NCBI GenBank assembly: GCA_036365145.1
Contig: JAEOAD010002232.1
Location: 2,797,001 to 2,861,000, forward strand
Origin: Orientallactaga sibirica
Taxonomy: Eukaryota > Chordata > Mammalia > Rodentia > Dipodidae
Length of the DNA stretch: 64,000 nucleotides
Reading direction: 5' to 3'
In this document: one piece after another, positions 54,301-63,714 of the stretch
Numbering within the stretch: the first letter of the stretch is position 1
Layout of the letters: each line of letters begins with the position of its first letter
Translations under genes and position numbers: made by a program
Notes under the pieces: generated by a model
Databases searched by the model: none
Seen by the model: only the letters and a program-made list of their open reading frames with translations
What the model was told of the DNA's origin: nothing

Positions 54301-55384
54301 TTCCGCCCCTGGTCCCTGAAAACTGATAACCATCCATGTTGTAAAATGCAATGCATTCAGTCCAACTTTAAAAGTCCCCATAGTTTTTATAAATCCCAAT
54401 GATGTTCAAATATTCCCATAATCCGAGATCTTTTAACTTTGCCATAATACCAAAAAATAATAATGGCACAGAATATACATTCACACTGAAAAAGATGGCA
54501 ATGGGCATAGCAAAGAAATATTCAACCAATACAAGATTTAAAATGACCAGGGAAAACATCAAACTCTGTAGCTCCCAAGTCCCATAACTCTAGTCAGTGA
54601 TAAATCTCCAAGTCTGATAATTCTAACCAGCAACAAGTCTCTAGCATTCCAATTCCTCCCCTCCAGCTAGGCTACTCAGAGTCCTAGAAAACTTCATACA
54701 GGGTCGGCAGCTCTCCTTAGCAGCCATCTTGTGGTCCTGACATCTCCACTGGGTCTCCTCTGCAACCCATGGTCCATCCTCATGGCTCCATTGGGTGTCC
54801 ATACAGGCATCCATCAAACCTGCTTCACACTGCCATGGCCATTTCCAAAACACAAGCCTGTGTTGCAAATTCAATGACCCTCTCTTTCCTGTGTTTTTAT
54901 TCTCCATAATACCAGGTAGGGTGCCAATTTGTTAATCCAGGGGGAATAAAGCAGACTTTGAAGAACAGGATACTCCTCCAGCTGGCCCAATCTCAATGGT
55001 TGCAATCTCTCATACAATTGCAGCTGGACAGGCAAAAGTTTTGGCCCAAAAATTTCATTTTTTTTTTCCTGTGCCATATCCCTCTGCTCACACCAGTCCA
55101 TTTCTGTGCAATGCAACCCTGCTCAAATTCTGAGGACATGGGCATAACAGCAAGCCTCTCAAGAAAACTGCTTTTAGCCCAGTCCAGGCAAAGCTCTTTC
55201 TCACCCTCATAAGGCAAACCTCACAGTCCATAGTTCTTACTGCATTCAAGTCTTTGAACTCTGACCAGAATAGTCCATCAAGCTATACTTACAGCACTGC
55301 AAGGCCAAGGTTTGAAATCTTTCCCCATTCCTCTTGAAAATCAGCTCCAAATGGCCAAAGCTGCACAGTCAGGCATGCAGCAGC

Positions 55385-55403
55385 AATCCCACTCCTCGGT
55401 ACT
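55385..55403 (-). other. Primer-binding site, tRNA-Leu type
   Basis: AATCCCACTCCT at 55385-55396 (plus strand) is identical to 12 bases near the 3' end of mammalian tRNA-Leu (before the terminal GACACCA, as I remember it), so the element's minus strand would pair with that tRNA. The last bases nearest the LTR no longer match well. A Leu primer is the defining mark of ERVL-class elements, to which MaLRs are related. Confidence 0.6.
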
Positions 55404-55407
55404 TTAC

Positions 55408-55756
55408 TGTTGCATTCAGGTTCTCATTGCTGACAGAAATCACCCAACCAAGAGCAATTTATGGGGGGAAAAAGGTTTGTTTTGGCTTAAAGACTTGAGG
55501 TGAAGCTCCATGATGGCAGGGGAAAACAATGGCACAAGCAGAGGGTGGACATCACTCCCTGGCCAACATCAGGTGGACAATAGCAACAGGAGAGTGTGCC
55601 AAACAATGGCAAAGGGAAGCTGGCTATAAAACCCATAAGCCCACCCCCAACAATACTCTGTCTCCAGGAGGTGTTAGTTCCCAAATCTCCATCAGCTGGG
55701 AATCTAGTATTCAGAACACCTAGGTTTATGGGGGACACCTGAATCAAACCACCACA
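55408..55756 (-). repeat. 5' LTR of MaLR element 2
   Basis: 349 bp, from TGTTGCATTCAGG to CAAACCACCACA on the plus strand. The right target duplication follows at 55757-55761. Confidence 0.88.
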
Positions 55757-55865
55757 GCCACCATATTCAACATTTTTATGTGGGTACTGGGAATATAACT
55801 CAGGCCCTCATGCTTAAGAAGCAAGTACTAGTGAACTATTTTCCCAGCCCCAGGTTGTCTATTTT

Positions 55866-56017
55866 TGGGGGCTGGGTGTTACAAGATAGGGTCTCACTCT
55901 AGCCCAGGCTGACCTGGAATTCACTATGTAGTCTCAGGTTGGACTCTAACTCACAGTGATCCTCCTACCTCTGACTCCCTAGTGCTGGGATTAAAGGCAA
56001 GTGCCACCATTCCCCAC
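55866..56017 (-). repeat. B1 SINE with target duplication
   Basis: Reversed B1, slightly diverged. TGTCTATTTT flanks it at 55856-55865 and 56018-56027, a perfect 10-bp duplication. Confidence 0.93.
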
Positions 56018-56285
56018 TGTCTATTTTAATTTAGTTTTTACTTGTACTTTTTTTTTTTCAAAGCTCTGTTATTAGATTTTCAGTAATTTGAAAGAAAGAA
56101 TGTTACACCTTCTGGTGACTTGACTCTTTCATCATTATTAAATGGACTTTTTGTTTCTAATAATATTTTTGCTATGCAGTCTACCTTTTTTGACATTAAT
56201 ATGGTATGCAAAATTCTTTTCATTAATTTTAGTATGATGTATATTTCTCATCGTTTAGTTATTACTTTCATTAAAAGCAGGTTTG

Positions 56286-56512
56286 GGGCTGGATAGATGG
56301 CTTAGTGGTTAAGGTGCTTGCCTGCAAAGTCAAAGCATCCAGGTTTGATTCCCCAGGACCCATGTAAGACAAATGAACAAGGTATTGCATATGTCTGGAG
56401 TTCATTTGCAGTGGCTGGATGGCCTGACATATCCATTCTCTGTCTCTCTGTCTCTCTCTGTCTCTCTCTCTCTCTCTCTGTCTGTCTCTCTATCAAATAA
56501 ATGAAAACTTTA
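56286..56512 (+). repeat. B2-type SINE, type A
   Basis: Head GGGCTGGATAGATGGCTTAG, body GAACAAGGTATTGCATATG, CT/GTCT stretch and A-rich tail, inserted in the L1. Confidence 0.9.
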
Positions 56513-57216
56513 AAAAAATGAAAAATAAGTTTGTATAGGCATAACAGGCAACAATAGTTGAGTCTTTTTTATTGACTCCGATATCTGTACTTTTTAGTTT
56601 CAGTGTTTAGACCATTTATACTTAATGTGATTATTGATTGTTGATGTTCCAGTTTAAATCCATCACCTTTGTTGTTGTATATTGCTCTTATTTCTTTGTT
56701 CTATTTTTCTTGTGCCTTTCTCTGAATTATTTTTTGATTGCCTTTTATCTACTTATTAGTTTACTACCTATAAGTCTTTGCTATTTTAATAACTGCTTTC
56801 AGGTTTGCATCCTAAATCTTTTCATATTACAGTGCACTTTCAAATACTATTATTCTATTTCATGTATAGTAAATATTATAACAATATATTTCCATTCCCC
56901 TTTCTGATCTTTTTGTTAACATAATAAATTTTAAATTATAGATGCCATGTTAGTATTTTTCTATTTATGCACAATCATCTTTTAATATATAGAAGATATA
57001 AGTATAATTTATACTACTTCTGGTTCTATAATGAATTTTTATGGGTCTATATTTCCACCTGGAATCATTTTCACTACTTGAAGAACATGCCATAACGTTT
57101 CTTTTAGTATGAGTCTGTTGATTTTTTTTTTCCTTCAGCTTTTAAAAACATGATTGAAAAAGTTCAGTATTTATTTTTACATTTGAAAGACATTTTTACT
57201 GTGTAAAAAATTTTAG

Positions 57217-57382
57217 GTTGCCAGGCGTGGTGACACATGCCTTTAATCCCAGCACTTGGGAGGCAGAAGTAGGAGGATATCCATGAGTTCAAGGCCACCC
57301 TGAGACTACAGAGTGAATTCCAGATCAATTAGCCTGAGCTAGAGTGATACCCTACCTTGAAAAAAAAAAAAAAAAAACAAAA
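57217..57382 (+). repeat. B1 SINE
   Basis: Plus-strand B1: GCCAGGCGTGGTGACACATG, CTTTAATCCCAGCACTTGGG, CCATGAGTTCAAGGCCACCC, TGAGACTACAGAGTGAATTC, then an A-rich tail. It is the only well-preserved plus-strand B1 in the right half of the window. Confidence 0.93.
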
Positions 57383-58094
57383 AAAAAATTAGATTGGCAA
57401 TTTTTTTTTGTTAAAGATGTTGCCTGTCTTTTGGCTCACATTACTTTCATGAGAAATCTACTATAATTTCTGTATTTGTAGTTTTTAATGTAATGTGTCT
57501 TTTTTCTGTGATAGCTTTTAAGATTTTATCTTTATAGATTTTGGATAATTGGATTATAATGTTCCTTGGCATACTTTTGTTCATATTTCTTGCATTTCAG
57601 GAATCTTGAGCTTCTCAGATTTATAAGTTTACAGACTTTAGAGGTTTTTTAAATCAAGTTTGGTCATTTTCTGCCTATTATCTTTCAAGTACTTCTTTTC
57701 TATACTCTTCTGTCCTCTGGAGATTTCAATCCACTTTGTGCTTTTTAATCTTTTTTATCTGTGTGTTTGTTGCTAGATAACTTCTTTTACTATATATATA
57801 TGTATCTTAAATTCATAATTTTTAAGGAAAGGAAAGATCTAATCAACTGTTAATAGGATCCTATCCAGTGTATTTTTCATTTTAAACACTGTAGCTTCCA
57901 TTTCTAGAAGTAAGGCTTTGGTCTTATTATATCTTTTTATATCTTAACATTAGAACATATTACAATATAATTATAACTTTTCATTATCTTACTCTGCTAA
58001 TTATAATGTTGCTTTTAGTTATTAGTTTTGATTAATGTGTTTCTCCTCAATTTAACCATAGAGTTTGGCTTTATTGTACATCTAATAATTTTTG

Positions 58095-58117
58095 CTTTTT
58101 TTTTTTTGGAGAGAGAG

Positions 58118-58151
<34 letters not shown>

Positions 58152-58335
58152 GAAGACAGATAGAGATGGGCGTACCAGAAGCCTCTCAGCTGCTGGGAAT
58201 GTGGTCAAGTGCGGCATTGTGCCCTTTGCATCTGGCTAAACGTGGGACCTGGAGATTGGAACCGCTGGAGATTGGAACTGGCATTCATAGGCTTAGGAGG
58301 CAGGCGCCTTAACCACTAAGCCATCTCTCCAGCCC
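58095..58335 (-). repeat. B2-type SINE, type B, internally deleted
   Basis: Reversed type B copy that lacks about 35 bases, including the usual CCACAAGGGGGCG core. Flanks CATCTAATAATTTTTG (58079-58094) and CATCTGATAATTTTTG (58336-58351) match at 15 of 16 bases. Confidence 0.92.
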
Positions 58336-59101
58336 CATCTGATAATTTTTGATTGACTATCAGGCATTGTGTGTTTTATTGTATGTACTGGGCATTTTTT
58401 ATATTCCTTTAACTATTCTGGAATTTTCTTCTAGGACTTCTATTTAAGTTATTGGAAACAATTTGATTCTATTTAATCTTGTTTTAAGATTTGTTAGACG
58501 AGTCAAGATCCATGTGGTCTAGGACCAATTATTACTCACCACAGTGGTAAGATCTTTCTGAGTGTTCTAACCAGTGTACTGCTAGGATCAACACTATTGT
58601 TGTTCCTTTTGAGTTTCTGATACTATTTCTTTTCCTTTCAGGGTGGTTCTTTTCTTGGCAATGGGAATTATCTTTATAAGTATGCTTTAATGGATACCCT
58701 GATAAATACTTGAGGAGAACCTTTTGTGGATCTCTCTCTCACTCTCTTCATTTCTCTGCTTTCTAGTGCTCTGTCCTATAAACTTTAAAGGTTCCTGTAT
58801 TCAGCTCTATTTCCTCAACTTGGGGAGAATGTTATGTTGGGCTCAATTCTATGCTCCTGCTTGGTGGCCACATACTTTCCCAAGGCTCTCACTGGGATAA
58901 CTGTAAGACCTACCTGTTTTGTTTCTCAGATCTCTGGTATCACTGTTCCATGTCTAGGGCCTTGAAAACTGTTGCTTCATGTTATTGGCTAGTGCATTTT
59001 TATTGTTCTAGGCAGGAGGGAAAATCTAGTCCTTGTTTCTCTGTCTTGGCTAGAAACAAAATCTGCCCTGACTTTTACTATCTTTTTACAAACATTTTTA
59101 A

Positions 59102-59373
59102 ATTTTTTAAAATTATTATTCCTTTATTTTTTAGAGAAAGCAATATATATAGAGAGAAACAGAGAGAAAGAGAGAGAGAAAGAGAGAGAATTGGCACGCC
59201 AGGGCCTCAGCCACTGCAATTGAACTCCAGACGCTTGTGCCACCTACTGGGCATGTGCAACTTGTGCTTGCTTCACCTTTGTACATCTGCCTAACATGGG
59301 ATCTGGAGAGTAGAACATGGGTCCTTAGGCTTCACAGGCAAATGCCTTAATGGTTAAGCCACCTCTCCAGCCC
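59102..59373 (-). repeat. B2-type SINE, type C, with CTCF-like core
   Basis: Reversed type C copy. TTTACAAACATTTTTAA flanks it at 59085-59101 and 59374-59390, a perfect 17-bp duplication, the longest here. Confidence 0.95.
59237..59250 (-). promoter_or_regulatory. CTCF-like motif in type C SINE
   Basis: On the minus strand CCAGTAGGTGGCAC matches all 14 positions of CCASYAGRKGGCRS. It is the second full match in the window, and it points the opposite way to the one at 22397. Confidence 0.5.
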
Positions 59374-59390
59374 TTTACAAACATTTTTAA

Positions 59391-59760
59391 GGGCTGAGGG
59401 GATGGCTTAGTAGTTAAGAGTGCTTGCTGTGCAAGCATAAGGGTGGCCTTACACCATTTGAACTAGATTCCTCAGCACCCACATGAACAGCTAGGCTTAT
59501 AACCGCAGTTCTGTGGTTAGTAGACACCAGAGAATCACCGAAGCTTATGAAAATTGCAGTTTCAGATTCAGAGAGAGACTCTGACTCAAGGAAATCCATG
59601 GATGAGTAAGTGGTAGAGCAGGACATTCAACATGCTCTTCTGGTGTCTGCATATGTGCACACAGAGCATGTGCATCTGCACACACATGTCCATATACCAC
59701 ATCCACACTATACCATACATACTACACATGCATATATATAAACCACATGTTAAAAGATTA
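59391..59760 (+). repeat. B4-like composite SINE
   Basis: Head GGGCTGAGGGGATGGCTTAG, then CACCCACATGAACAGCTAGG, AACCGCAGTTCTGTGGTTAG, AGAGAGAGACTCTGACTC and a CA-rich end. It is collinear with 9012 and 20135, and begins exactly at the right target duplication of the preceding B2. Confidence 0.7.
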
Positions 59761-59814
59761 TCTTATTTTGTCTGACATACCCCTGGCATATAGGATTTTT
59801 TTTTTGTTTGTTTG

Positions 59815-60095
59815 TTTAATTCCTACTTTATGGGTGAGGAACTAAAGCCTAGAGAAAGAATATGACTTTTTTGTGTGTGTTTGTTTGCTTTGTTTTCCAA
59901 GGTAGGGTCTCACTCTAGCCCAGGCTGACCTGGAATTCACTATGTAGTCTCAAGGTGGCTTTGAACTCTTGGTGGTCCTCCTACCTCTGCCTCCTGAGTG
60001 CTGGGATTAAAGGTGTGCGCCACCATGCCCTGCTAAGAATATGATTTTTTCACTGTCACAAACAGAGCCAATGGTAAGAGGTAGAAAATGTTTGA
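59815..60095 (-). repeat. MIR, split by a B1
   Basis: ACTTTATGGGTGAGGAACTA, AAGCCTAGAGAAAGAATATG before the B1 and CACTGTCACAAACAGAGCC after it are collinear with reversed MIR ('gatgaggaaactgaggcacagagagg...ggtcacaca'). Confidence 0.55.
59866..60034 (-). repeat. B1 SINE with target duplication
   Basis: Reversed full-length B1 with a T/TG-rich tail. AAGAATATGA occurs at 59856-59865 and 60035-60044. Confidence 0.94.
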
Positions 60096-60149
60096 AGGTT
60101 TAATGTCCTGACAGTGTGCTTCATTCTCTGTATAACTTGTCCCCCTCAA

Positions 60150-60300
60150 AGTCACTATAACATGCTGCTGTTTCCACAGTGCAAGTAAATGGAAGGTCAG
60201 GAAGGGGAGTGATTTTCACAAAGCCACACAGTTAAAGCCAAGCTGAACCCAAACCAGTGGTGCTTGTGATGCAGTCTCCTGCTTCACCTGGTGGATACTG
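60150..60300 (-). repeat. MIR fragment
   Basis: GGAAGGTCAGGAAGGGGAGTG, in its parts, then TCACAAAGCCACACAGTTAA and CTGAACCCAAACCAGTGG follow reversed MIR wording. Possibly overlaps a different copy from the one just before it. Confidence 0.45.
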
Positions 60301-60964
60301 AATGCTCTTTTCATGACTTTTTAAGAGTTGACTTGTTCCTTCATTATTTTTCCTTTAACAAACATATATTGATTACCTTTTATGTATCTGTCACAATATT
60401 AAGTGCTAGATAAAAATGTGGGTAAAACAAGGGTGGTCCCTATTTCCCAAGGTCCTTCATCTAGTAGGACAATTAGAAAAGGTTACAAAGAAATGTTCTC
60501 AACGATCTTACGTGCTCTAATTGTGAATGTATTTAGACATTTTGCTTTTAAGCCCATGCCAAAGTTTAAGTTCGAGCAGGTCAGAAGAAAAGAGGGTTAA
60601 GCAGGCCAGTTTATAGATTGCCTCCAGAGAAAATTGTATAGAGAAGCAGGGTGATTAGGTAATCAGAGTGCACGCAAAGCCAGGATTGTTTCACGAAGAT
60701 CATTAGCTCTTCACTGGCAGCCGCTGAGTGGGTGGGTAACTGGCTTCCCAGAAGAGATCTTAATCTCATTAAAGTTTATCAGAAAATTGCTTACGCATTT
60801 ATCAACACTAATTTCTTCCCAGAAGGAGGTTGGGAATTACATCATGCAGAGATACTGTGTCCCACAGTAGTGGGACCATGGTTTTATCACTCATGTGCAC
60901 AAGACAAAGTGGAGTGCTGTAGGCCACAGAAGCAGGGGCAACTGACATGGAGTGTTTGTTACAG
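60301..60964. other. Unique sequence, candidate conserved element
   Basis: No gene recognised. At 60640-60860 'GATCTTAATCTCATTAAAG', 'TTGCTTACGCATTTATCAAC' and 'GGGAATTACATCATGCAG' make a plausible conserved non-coding element. Confidence 0.35.
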
Positions 60965-61112
60965 GGCAGGCACCAGGCCCTTTGCTGACAGCTGTTAACT
61001 CCCTCAATTCCCATGCTGCACTATGAGGCAGGAGCTTTTATAAGTACCACTTTACAGAGGAGGAAAGGGAGGTGTCAAGCTAGCTTGCTTAAGATCTCAC
61101 TTCTAGGATTGT
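60965..61112 (-). repeat. MIR
   Basis: CAGGCACCAGGCCCTTTGCT, CTATGAGGCAGGAGCTTTTA, CCACTTTACAGAGGAGGAAA and TTGCTTAAGATCTCACTTC are collinear with reversed MIR. Confidence 0.65.
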
Positions 61113-62384
61113 GTCAGGGGAAGAAGGTCTTGAACAGGGCTACAGTGAGATCAACATATAAAAGGGAGGATGTGGCAACCAGAAGACTGGAAACCTTCTG
61201 GCTACACTGGAAAGGGCATGTGTGGAAAAGAGCCTGCTGTAGAAAAAGTGGATGTAATGTAAGTGACCTGTAAAGGGCCATTAGACTAATGACCTACCAC
61301 TTTTGGGGCGTGTGTCTTTTCCAGCTCACTAGCCCACTCCCATTCTTGGGAGTGCCTTTCTCTTTCTTAAAAGACTCCCTATTTCTATTACCTTAGGATG
61401 GGCCTGTGGTACAAGAACCTAGAAACTTCAGTGGACAGTGGGTGCTGTCTAAACTCGGTTCCTTTGTCCATTCCAGGAGATAGCAGTGGAAAAGAATAAA
61501 AATTGCACTCATTTAGTTTAAATAACTATATTGGCTTTATTTTCAACTTTAGTATAGAATAGCACTTCATTCCATAAAATAAAATGAGTGTGCTCATGAG
61601 CCAGGCAGGCTGGCTTTACAGACTGCAAAGGGCTGAGGATCTCATCAAAGCATGAACAGCAGAGTGGTTACCTCAAAGTTACTTTCCTTAGCAGGTGGGA
61701 CAAGAAGACAGAATAATAGGAATTAAGTCGTTGGTTAAAATTGGGTTACTTTTTTGAGCTCTGAGATTAAGACATAGAGGGCTTCATTGAAATTGAAACT
61801 GAAATTGGCCTATGTGGGGAATTTGACTTCTGATTTCTTAGAAGTTCAGACAACCCAGCTTGGGCTTGTTTACGTGGAAACGCAGCATGAGTGGCTCCAT
61901 GTTTGATTTTAGTTTGGTCTTTCAGGGCCCCTTGCAGAGACTTAGTTCTGATTAACAACATAAAAGTCAGGAGGATATCAGAGGTGGATAACAGGAAGGA
62001 AGGCAGGCAGGCAGGCATTCTGGGCAGACTAGAAGTACCCATTCAGTGCCATGAAACCATGCATGTGATTGGGAAAACCTGAGCTCTGGGTTGTGGGATT
62101 CCCCGGAGATCCATATAGGCTTTGGCTCTGAGGTGGCTGCCTCTAGTCCCAACTGTGTGGTCAGAGAAGAGGGAGGGCTGCTCCCTCTACCTGGAAGCTG
62201 CCAGAAATAAAAGCCAGGTACAGACTCTTTGGCTTAGCTGGCAGAGGCAAATGGCATAGGTGGGTTTGGGCCATTTGTTTGAGCTCTAACCTGAATGTTT
62301 TATTGTTTGACATCTCTGTATCATTCTCATGGAGCACCATGGTGGAGGGAGTAGTCAATGTAGTGGCAAGAAGAGTCCCACTCG
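61113..62384. other. Unique sequence, no gene seen
   Basis: No repeat or coding signature recognised. (AGGC)n-like units occur near 61998-62016. Confidence 0.45.
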
Positions 62385-62394
62385 TTTTAAAAAT

Positions 62395-62610
62395 AATACT
62401 TCATATATTTATTTATTTGCATGCACACACACACACACACAGAAAGAGAGAGAGAGAGAAGGGCATGCCAGGGTCCCTTGCCACTACAAACAAATTCCAG
62501 ATGCATGTGTCACTCTGTGCAGCTGGCTTTACGTAGATAGGGAGGATTTGATTATGGGTCATTAAGCTTTGCCAGCAAGTGCCTTTAATTGCTGAGCCAT
62601 TTCTCCAGTC
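62395..62610 (-). repeat. B2-type SINE, type A, with (CA)n
   Basis: Reversed copy with a CA run (62425-62441) beside its tail and AGAGAGAG tract, then CCACTACAAACAAATTCCAG and a head ending GCCATTTCTCCAGTC. Confidence 0.88.
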
Positions 62611-62879
62611 TAAGTCCCCCTCCTGTATTGCAAATAAGAGTAAAGGGAATGTAGTCTCACAGGAATGGGATGTACAGTTACTTCTGAACCTGAAGCCCAC
62701 TGCTAGAAACTGAGAGCTTTAGGATTAAAATTTAAAAGAATCATTTAAAAAATGATTTTTCTGTGTCCACCTACAAAATTGCCTGAATTCCAAGCTAGCT
62801 CTTCTGTTTATTTTTATGAATTGCCTCTTCTAACCCTCCGTCCATGCTAGGCGCATTGTCCAAGGGGCACACCTGCCAG

Positions 62880-63541
62880 TGAACATTCTGCTTGTTCTCA
62901 GTGACTAGTGCATCATAAATACTTTTCATATTTCTGCATACTTATCATCTTAATGACCACATAATATTCCATTGTGCAGAGGTGGTATAATTTATTAAGC
63001 CATTCCCCTTAATGTTGGCCATTTTATATGTTCAGTTTGGGGCTTTTGTAGATAACACTGCAGTGAGCATCTTCCTGCAAATAGCTTTTGGCTGCTGCTG
63101 AATTTCCATAGGAATAATTCCTACTGGGGAAATAACTGGAGAAGGGCACAGACATGTATATGGCTCTTTTTTTGTGTTACTGAATTGCCATCCAGAAAAA
63201 AATGTCCCTTAATACCGTGTCATCACTCGGGAATGAATGTACTAGTTTTATTTCAACCTCAATAGCAGTCAGCAAAAGTATTTTTCCCATAATTTACCAG
63301 ACAAAGCAGTGTTAATTTTGCTGTAATTTACATTCCTTTGTTTACTAGTAAAGTTCGCTATTTCATTTGCTTATGCTGTGTGTAATTATCTATGAATTAT
63401 CTGTTTATCTATTACAGTCTTGATGTTTTCCTTATCAGTTTAAATGAGTTCTTTGTAGATTATAAATATTAATCATTTTGACATATGGATTCAAACATTT
63501 ACTCCAGTTTGCTGTCCTATATTTAGTCATCATTTTCTTTT
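62880..63541 (-). repeat. L1 3' region (L1M-like)
   Basis: CATAATATTCCATTGTGCAG, GATAACACTGCAGTGAGCAT, CCATAGGAATAATTCCTACT, ACTGAATTGCCATCCAGAAA, TTTACATTCCTTTGTTTACTA and GAGTTCTTTGTAGATTATAA follow old L1 3' UTR wording in reverse. The element seems to continue past the next SINE. Confidence 0.72.
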
Positions 63542-63714
63542 GTAAAAAATTACTTAAGTATTTATTTATTTAAGATAGACAGAGGGAGAGAATAGTTGTG
63601 CCAGGGCCTCTTGCTGCTGCACATACCACTTTGATTATCTGGCTTTACATGGGGACTGGGGAATTGAACTCAGGTTGTCAGGCTTTGCAAGTAAGCACCT
63701 TTAACCATTGAAGC
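63542..63714 (-). repeat. B2-type SINE, decayed
   Basis: Reversed copy missing part of its body (TTGCTGCTGCACATACCAC directly before TGATTATCTGGCTTTAC). TCATTTTCTTT occurs at both edges and is probably its target duplication. Confidence 0.85.

Larger units (their letters stand above)
53951..55756 (-). mobile_element. MaLR-type LTR retrotransposon 2, complete with TSD
   Basis: Two LTRs of about 350 bp (53951-54300 and 55408-55756) begin TGTTGC and end ACCACA on the plus strand, that is TG...CA on the element's strand. They flank 1107 bases of internal DNA. A 5-bp target duplication, GCCAC, lies at 53946-53950 and 55757-55761. Next to the 5' LTR is a tRNA-Leu-type primer-binding site, and next to the 3' LTR a purine-rich stretch (minus strand AGGGGCGGAA, at 54301-54310). 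The frames inside are short and carry no gag or pol signature, as expected for MaLRs mobilised in trans by ERVL-type enzymes. Confidence 0.85.
52440..55855 (-). repeat. B4-type SINE split in three by two LTR elements
   Basis: Three pieces are collinear with the intact reversed B4 at 28476-28806: 52440-52510 (TG-rich end to GCATGTATATGGAG), 53795-53950 (GAGGCCAAGGAACAGGTG to GATTACAGTCATGTGCCAC) and 55757-55855 (GCCACCATATTCAAC to CCCAGCCCC). The two MaLR elements listed next fill the gaps. Confidence 0.75.
56028..59070 (-). repeat. Ancient L1, ORF2 5' part to 5' region
   Basis: Continues the L1 of 48930-52440 in the same orientation: CAAAGCTCTGTTATTAGATT, GTGTTTAGACCATTTATACT, then AATGTGATTATTGATTG (ORF2 start area), followed by long 5'-region wording (GAGAAATCTACTATAATTTC, CCTATCCAGTGTATTTTTC, GATTTGTTAGACGAGTC, GGCAGGAGGGAAAATCTAG). 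The 5' end is placed near 59070. No long frame survives; the 147-residue frame at 58851-59294 runs from L1 into a SINE. Confidence 0.68.

Noticed and set aside
54301..55407. Possible retroviral gag or pol remnant inside the two-LTR element
   Set aside because: Frames are short (under 90 residues) and show no zinc-finger, protease or polymerase motif. The internal region is better explained as non-coding MaLR sequence.
58851..59294. 147-residue frame
   Set aside because: It starts in decayed L1 5'-region DNA and runs into a reversed B2 SINE; no protein family visible.
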